Assembly: GCA_965202875.1 (NCBI GenBank)
Contig: OZ241870.1
Span: 5,146,001-5,210,000, forward strand
Length of the DNA stretch: 64,000 nucleotides
Source of the DNA: HK1 sp965202875
GTDB lineage: Bacteria > Pseudomonadota > Gammaproteobacteria > HK1
Direction of reading: 5' to 3'
Below, piece after piece: positions 60,401 through 64,000 of the stretch. Numbering within the stretch: the stretch's first letter is position 1; each line of letters opens with the position of its first letter. Both the position numbers and the translations under genes were made by a program. The notes under the pieces are model-generated. The model was given only the letters and a program-made list of their open reading frames with translations, did no database searches and was not told the origin of the DNA.

Positions 60401-61303
60401 TCAGCCGGACGCCGCCGCTTCGTGCTCCGTGGGCCCCGCCCCCGCGTCACGGTGGTAGCGGGAGAGGAACGCCCGGGTCCTGGGGCTGCGCGGGCGGGCC
60501 ATCACCTCGGCGGCCGTCCCGTCCTCCACCACCTGCCCCTGGTCCATGAAGAGCACCTGGTCCGCGACGTCGCGGGCAAAGGCCATCTCGTGGGTGACGA
60601 CGACCATCGTCGCCCCCTCCCCGGCCAGATCCTTCATCACCTCGAGCACTTCGCCCACCAGCTCCGGGTCGAGCGCGGAGGTCACCTCGTCGAAGAGCAG
60701 CACCTCCGGCGACATGGCGAGCGCCCGCGCGATGGCCACCCGCTGCTGCTGGCCGCCGGAGAGCTCGCGCGGCCGGCGCTCCTCCATCCCTTCCAGGCCG
60801 ACCCGGCGCAGCAGGTCCATGGCCGATCGTCGCGCCTGGTCTCGCGGGATCTTCTTCACCACCACCTGGCCGATCATGACGTTCTCGATCGCCGTCTTGT
60901 GCGCGAAGAGGTCGAATTGCTGGAACACCATGCCGAAGCGCGCCCGGAACCGCGCGAGGTCCCGGCCCGACGGCAAGGTCTTGCGGGCGGAGAAGTCGAG
61001 CACCCGGTCGCCGAGGGTCAGGGTGCCTCCGTTCGGCTCCTCCAGCAGGTTGAGGCAGCGCAGCGTGGTCGACTTGCCGCATCCGGACGGGCCGATGATG
61101 ACCACCACCTCGCCCGCCCGCACCTCGAACGAGACCCCGCGCACCGCGTGGACGTCGCCGTAGCTCTTCCGGAGATCGCGCACGGACAGCATGGGACGGC
61201 CCCGGCCGTCCCCCGCTGCGGCGGTCGCCGCAGCCGCGGCTGCCGCAGCAGCAGCGTCGGTCGCCGCAGCAGCGTCTGGGGAGGAAATCGGGTCACCGGT
61301 CAC
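60401..61303 (-). CDS. Polar amino-acid ABC transporter ATP-binding protein
   Basis: This 300-residue ATPase belongs to the GlnQ/HisP-type family that powers amino-acid uptake. It has Walker A IIGPSGCGKSTTLRC, the Q-loop VFQQFDLF, the signature LSGGQQQRVAIARALA, and Walker B VLLFDEVTSALDPE. The first 37 residues are an Ala-rich stretch made of GCA/GCC repeats, probably from triplet expansion; a start near the MLSVRDLRKSYGD methionine (61194) would give a standard protein. It overlaps the permease gene by 11 bp if the upstream ATG is used. Confidence 0.9.
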   Translation of the reverse strand: MTGDPISSPDAAAATDAAAAAAAAAATAAAGDGRGRPMLSVRDLRKSYGDVHAVRGVSFEVRAGEVVVIIGPSGCGKSTTLRCLNLLEEPNGGTLTLGDRVLDFSARKTLPSGRDLARFRARFGMVFQQFDLFAHKTAIENVMIGQVVVKKIPRDQARRSAMDLLRRVGLEGMEERRPRELSGGQQQRVAIARALAMSPEVLLFDEVTSALDPELVGEVLEVMKDLAGEGATMVVVTHEMAFARDVADQVLFMDQGQVVEDGTAAEVMARPRSPRTRAFLSRYHRDAGAGPTEHEAAASG

Positions 61304-61976
61304 TGCGCGCCTCCAGCCGTTTGCCCCACTGGGTCAGCGGGTACAGGATGACGAAGTAGGCGATGGCCACGCTGGTGTAGACCTCGAGCGGACGGTAGGT
61401 GTCCGCCACCACCAGATAGCCCGTATACATCATGTCCGGCACCGCCACCACGTAGAGCAGGGCGGTGTTCTTGAACTGGATCACCGACTGGTTCACGAAG
61501 GGCGGGACCATCCGGCGCACCGCCTGCGGCAGGATGATGTGCCACATCATCTCCCCGTAGGTCATGCCGATGGCCCGCGCCGCCTGCCACTGCCCCTTGT
61601 CGATGGAGATGATGCCGCCGCGGAAGATCTCCGTCGCGAAGCATCCCATGTAGAGGGTCAGTCCGATCCCCGCCGCGAGCCATCCGGGCAGGGCCACTTC
61701 CCCGCTCGGGAAGAGGGCGCCGAGCAGGATCGGCAGTGCGAAGAAGAACCAGACGATCTGCACCAGCACCGGCGTGCAGCGGAAGGTCTCGACGTAGACG
61801 TGGATGGGGCCGCTCAGCCACCAGCGGTTCGCGAGGAGCCCCATCCCGCAGATCACCCCGATCAGCAGGCCGCCGGCCACGGTGGCGGAGGCGTACGCCA
61901 GGGTGATCAGGAGGCCCTTCAGCCACCACCCCTCGTAGCCGGCGAAGATCATGTGGAAGTCCCAGTTGTATTCCAT
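61293..61976 (-). CDS. Polar amino-acid ABC transporter permease
   Basis: This 227-residue inner-membrane permease has the HisM/HisQ-type binding-protein-dependent fold. GLLITLAYASATVAGGLLIG forms helix 1, and the ATPase-contacting EAA-like loop reads AARAIGMTYGEMMWHIILPQ. Five hydrophobic helices are visible. Only one permease and no solute-binding protein are present in the window, so partners must be elsewhere or lost. Confidence 0.9.
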   Translation of the reverse strand: MEYNWDFHMIFAGYEGWWLKGLLITLAYASATVAGGLLIGVICGMGLLANRWWLSGPIHVYVETFRCTPVLVQIVWFFFALPILLGALFPSGEVALPGWLAAGIGLTLYMGCFATEIFRGGIISIDKGQWQAARAIGMTYGEMMWHIILPQAVRRMVPPFVNQSVIQFKNTALLYVVAVPDMMYTGYLVVADTYRPLEVYTSVAIAYFVILYPLTQWGKRLEARSDR

Positions 61977-62056
61977 GGCCTTGCTCCCGGAAATCCTGTT
62001 TCAGGCGAACGTACAGGCGTGTCGTGCCGCCGCGATGTTTTCCGCGGCGCGGGCTC

Positions 62057-63304
62057 CTAGAACCGATCCGGCCGGAACGGCGCCAGATCGATGCCCGGGG
62101 CCTTTCCGGCCGCCAGCTCCGAGATCAGCTTGCCGGTGATGCCGCCCATGGTCAGGCCGAGATGGTCGTGGCCGAACGCGAACCAGGCGTTGGGATGGCG
62201 CGGCGAGCGGCCGATCACCGGCTTGGAGTCCGGGTGCGAGGGGCGCGGCCCCATCCACTCGGTGAGGCGTTCGCTCCCGAGCGCCGGGAACAGCGCCTCG
62301 GCGTGGCGGCGGACGAGGTGGGCGTTCGCGAAGTCCGGCGCCGCCTCCGGCGCCGCGAACTCGGCGATGCCGCCGGCGCGGATGCCGTCCATCATCGGCG
62401 TGACGGCGACGCTGCGGTCGACCGAAATGATGCCGCCGTTCATCTTCACGTCCGTGCCGTTGAACATGACGTGGTAGCCACGCTCGGCCTCCAGCGGGAC
62501 CTTCGTTCCGAGCAGGGCGGCGAGGCGGCGCGACCAGACGCCGGCCGCGACCACGACCCGCTCGACCGGAAGCTCGCCGTCCCCGGTGCGGATGGCGCGC
62601 ACGCGGCCTTTCGGACCGATCTCGAATCCGCGCACCTCCCGGCGAAGGACGGCGCCGCCGCGCCGCCGGAAGAGATCGGCGAGGGCCTGCACGAGCCGCA
62701 GGGGATCGACGGTATGGGAGAAGTCGGCCACGCGGTACGCGCGCACCACGTTCTTCGAGAGCGCGGGCTGCACCTGCCGGGCCTCGTCGCCGTCGAGCAG
62801 GTCCAGCCATACGCCGTTCCGCCGCCGGAGATCGAAGGCGCAGGCCGCGCCCTGGAAGGCCGCCTCGCTCTCGAAGGTGAACATCAGCCCGGTCCGGCTC
62901 ATGAGATGCCCGGCGCCGGCCTCGGCCACCAGCGGGTCGATGCCTTCATGCGCGTGGTCCAGCAGGCTCTGCCGGGCCGCCGCGATCGCCTCCACCCGCT
63001 CGCGGCGGGCGTTGGCGACGAAGCGAAGGAACCAGGGCAGGGCGCGCAGGGCGTGGCCCCAGCGGAGCTTGAGCGGCGATTCGGCGTCGAGGAGCATCCC
63101 CGGCACCCTCCTCAGCACGCCGGGCATGGCCAGGGGAGGGCACGACGCGATGCCGAATCCGCCCAGATTGCCGCGTGACGCCCCTTCTCCGGGACCGCCG
63201 CGGTCGAGCAGGGTCACCGAGAACCCTTCGTTCTGCAGGTGGAGGGCGCAGCAGGTCCCCACGATGCCCGCGCCGATGACGGTGATCGCCGGTTCAGCGG
63301 CCAT
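62057..63304 (-). CDS. FAD-dependent D-amino acid dehydrogenase-like oxidoreductase (DadA family)
   Basis: This 415-residue protein belongs to the DAO/DadA family. The Rossmann motif is AITVIGAGIVGTCCALHLQN at residues 5-24, followed by GASRGNLGGFG and the C-terminal WFAFGHDHLGLTMGGITGKL typical of DadA-type enzymes. It would oxidise D-amino acids to 2-oxo acids and pass electrons to the quinone pool. The ATG at 63304 gives the usual spacing to the GxGxxG; an ATG at 63325 is possible. The adjacent amino-acid transporter on the same strand suggests import and use of amino acids. Confidence 0.9.
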   Translation of the reverse strand: MAAEPAITVIGAGIVGTCCALHLQNEGFSVTLLDRGGPGEGASRGNLGGFGIASCPPLAMPGVLRRVPGMLLDAESPLKLRWGHALRALPWFLRFVANARRERVEAIAAARQSLLDHAHEGIDPLVAEAGAGHLMSRTGLMFTFESEAAFQGAACAFDLRRRNGVWLDLLDGDEARQVQPALSKNVVRAYRVADFSHTVDPLRLVQALADLFRRRGGAVLRREVRGFEIGPKGRVRAIRTGDGELPVERVVVAAGVWSRRLAALLGTKVPLEAERGYHVMFNGTDVKMNGGIISVDRSVAVTPMMDGIRAGGIAEFAAPEAAPDFANAHLVRRHAEALFPALGSERLTEWMGPRPSHPDSKPVIGRSPRHPNAWFAFGHDHLGLTMGGITGKLISELAAGKAPGIDLAPFRPDRF

Positions 63305-63407
63305 CGGACGAACACGTTCCACCATGAGCGCCGTTCATCATGGTCTCCCCGCTTCCGACGTCTTCGCTTCCAGGATCGCGGCGGGGTCCGCCGCGGGGTC
63401 GTCCGAG

Positions 63408-63502
63408 GCCGGGCACCACCGCCTCCGCGGCATCCTCGGCCCGGGTGGGCGCGATGCGCGGCAGCCACACACTCCTCGGGGAAGCGCATCTTGCCACGGG
63501 CG
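63408..63502 (-). pseudogene. Inverted fragment of the CoxL-like gene
   Basis: On the minus strand CGCCCGTGGCAAGATGCGCT and the following bases match CGCCCGCGGCAAGGTGCGCT at 57803 and onward; a readable piece is RIAPTRAEDAAEAVV versus CIAPTRAEAEDVAEEVV in the intact gene. Small indels break the frame. It lies 5.6 kb from its source, in inverse orientation, in the spacer upstream of the dadA-like gene. Confidence 0.75.
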
Positions 63503-63559
63503 GGCTGCGGGCGGGCGGAGGACTTGACGGCCCCGGGCGCATTCCGGGCTGGACGTGTG

Positions 63560-63697
63560 GGGGGCGTCATCCTCGCGGATCAGGTCGAGAGCCTGGACTG
63601 GCGGGCGCGAAACGCCCGGGTGGTCGCGCCGCTACCTGCCGAGACCATCGACGAAGTGCTGCAGAAAGCGGGCACGCTCCCGGCAAGGGGCGGGTAA
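63560..63697 (+). pseudogene. 3' fragment of a MazF/PemK-type toxin gene
   Basis: The plus strand reads GGVILADQVESLDWRARNAR and then VVAPLPAETIDEVLQKAGTL before a stop, the usual C-terminal third of MazF/PemK endoribonuclease toxins. No N-terminal part or antitoxin precedes it; the upstream frame is an unrelated CoxL fragment. It is a relic. Confidence 0.7.
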
Positions 63698-63711
63698 CGC
63701 CCAGGGCCCGC

Positions 63712-64000
63712 TCAGAGACCGAGCCTTGTCTTGATCATCCGCCACAGCAGCGCGAGGCCGCTCGCGCTCCCGCCACTTCGCACCTCCTCCCCGGCGAGCA
63801 TCCGCTCGCAGTTCCGCACGAAATCGGCCAGCACCGCGTCGGCGAAGCTCTCGACGAGATCGCTGCGGTTGAACTGCGCCAAGCCGCCCTGGATGCGGAA
63901 ACGAATCGCGAGATCGACGCGGGTGCGGGGCCGCGGAGGCGCGTCTTCCCCGGACATCGCATAGCGGAGCTCGGCTTCCAGGGTGGCGTGGCCGCGGGCG
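63712..64000 (-). CDS. CoxG/SRPBCC family protein (5' end outside window)
   Basis: This is the C-terminal 96 or so residues of a CoxG-like (CO dehydrogenase subunit G, SRPBCC fold) protein whose start lies beyond the right edge. GHATLEAELRYAM, then TRVDLAIRFRIQGGLAQF and DAVLADFVRNCERMLAG follow the family pattern of strand, strand and long C-terminal helix. Members are lipid- or cofactor-binding proteins associated with molybdenum hydroxylases, which fits the CoxL-like gene 3.5 kb away. Confidence 0.75.
   Translation of the reverse strand, partial: ARGHATLEAELRYAMSGEDAPPRPRTRVDLAIRFRIQGGLAQFNRSDLVESFADAVLADFVRNCERMLAGEEVRSGGSASGLALLWRMIKTRLGL

Overview
The window is a very GC-rich (roughly 70% by eye), densely packed stretch of a bacterial chromosome. 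Several gene orders point to a gammaproteobacterium: dapF-DUF484-xerC, then hslV-hslU-DUF971-ubiE-ubiJ-ubiB; miaB-ybeZ-ybeY-corC-lnt; and rpoN-hpf-ptsN. The order within the class cannot be read from the sequence. GTG and TTG starts and GTGA/ATGA start-stop overlaps are common. An Mrp-type cation:proton antiporter operon at the left end suggests a saline, alkaline or sodium-handling lifestyle (inference).

Layout. 1-6912: Mrp/Mnh antiporter operon in the order E-F-G-(DUF4040 subunit)-B-C-D-D, with two MITE-like insertions. 7052-9838: a DUF2058 gene, a flavodoxin-like gene, a small membrane protein and an amidohydrolase. 10030-13367 (-): a Hanks-type Ser/Thr kinase overlapping a C45-type acyltransferase gene. 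13605-16176: MaoC, RidA and DUF523/DUF1722 genes separated by REP-like repeats. 16416-21625 (-): xanthine dehydrogenase xdhA/xdhB, hydroxyisourate hydrolase, a HugZ-like gene and the relic of a purine-deaminase-like amidohydrolase. 22383-28203: acetate kinase, a TIGR02466 oxygenase, toxin-antitoxin and peptidase relics, two MITEs and an S9 oligopeptidase. 28219-33074: two LarA-family genes flanking a DUF3047 gene and a GrdB-like selenoprotein with an in-frame UGA and a matching SECIS hairpin. 33097-44436: the housekeeping dapF-to-ubiB cluster, interrupted between xerC and hslV by one lower-GC NTPase gene on the opposite strand. 44448-56068: ctp, miaB-to-lnt, rpoN-hpf-ptsN and pyk. 56097-64000: dsbC, a CoxL-type molybdenum hydroxylase lying between two autotransporter remnants, a polar amino-acid ABC transporter, a D-amino acid dehydrogenase and a partial CoxG-like gene.

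The most unusual property of the window is how it is built. Many gene junctions carry an imperfect tandem duplication, so a decayed copy of a gene's own 5' or 3' end sits 50-200 bp from the real one (mnhG, the DUF4040 gene, mnhB, the second mnhD, xdhA, larA2, ybeY, hugZ, the TIGR02466 gene). Other genes carry in-frame tandem repeats in tolerant places (mnhE, mnhB, the second mnhD, the S9 peptidase, CoxL, DUF484). Displaced internal fragments of two genes lie nearby (CoxL twice, the S9 peptidase once). At least two genes look internally deleted (sterol desaturase, the NTPase), and two MITE families and two REP-like families are present. The chromosome appears to be growing and decaying through small duplications and deletions while core gene order is kept.

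The best candidate for an interesting biological unit is the GrdB-like selenoprotein between two LarA-family proteins, one of which lacks the cofactor-binding lysine. The NTPase gene between xerC and hslV and the kinase/acyltransferase pair are secondary candidates. No tRNA, rRNA, CRISPR array or replication origin was recognised.
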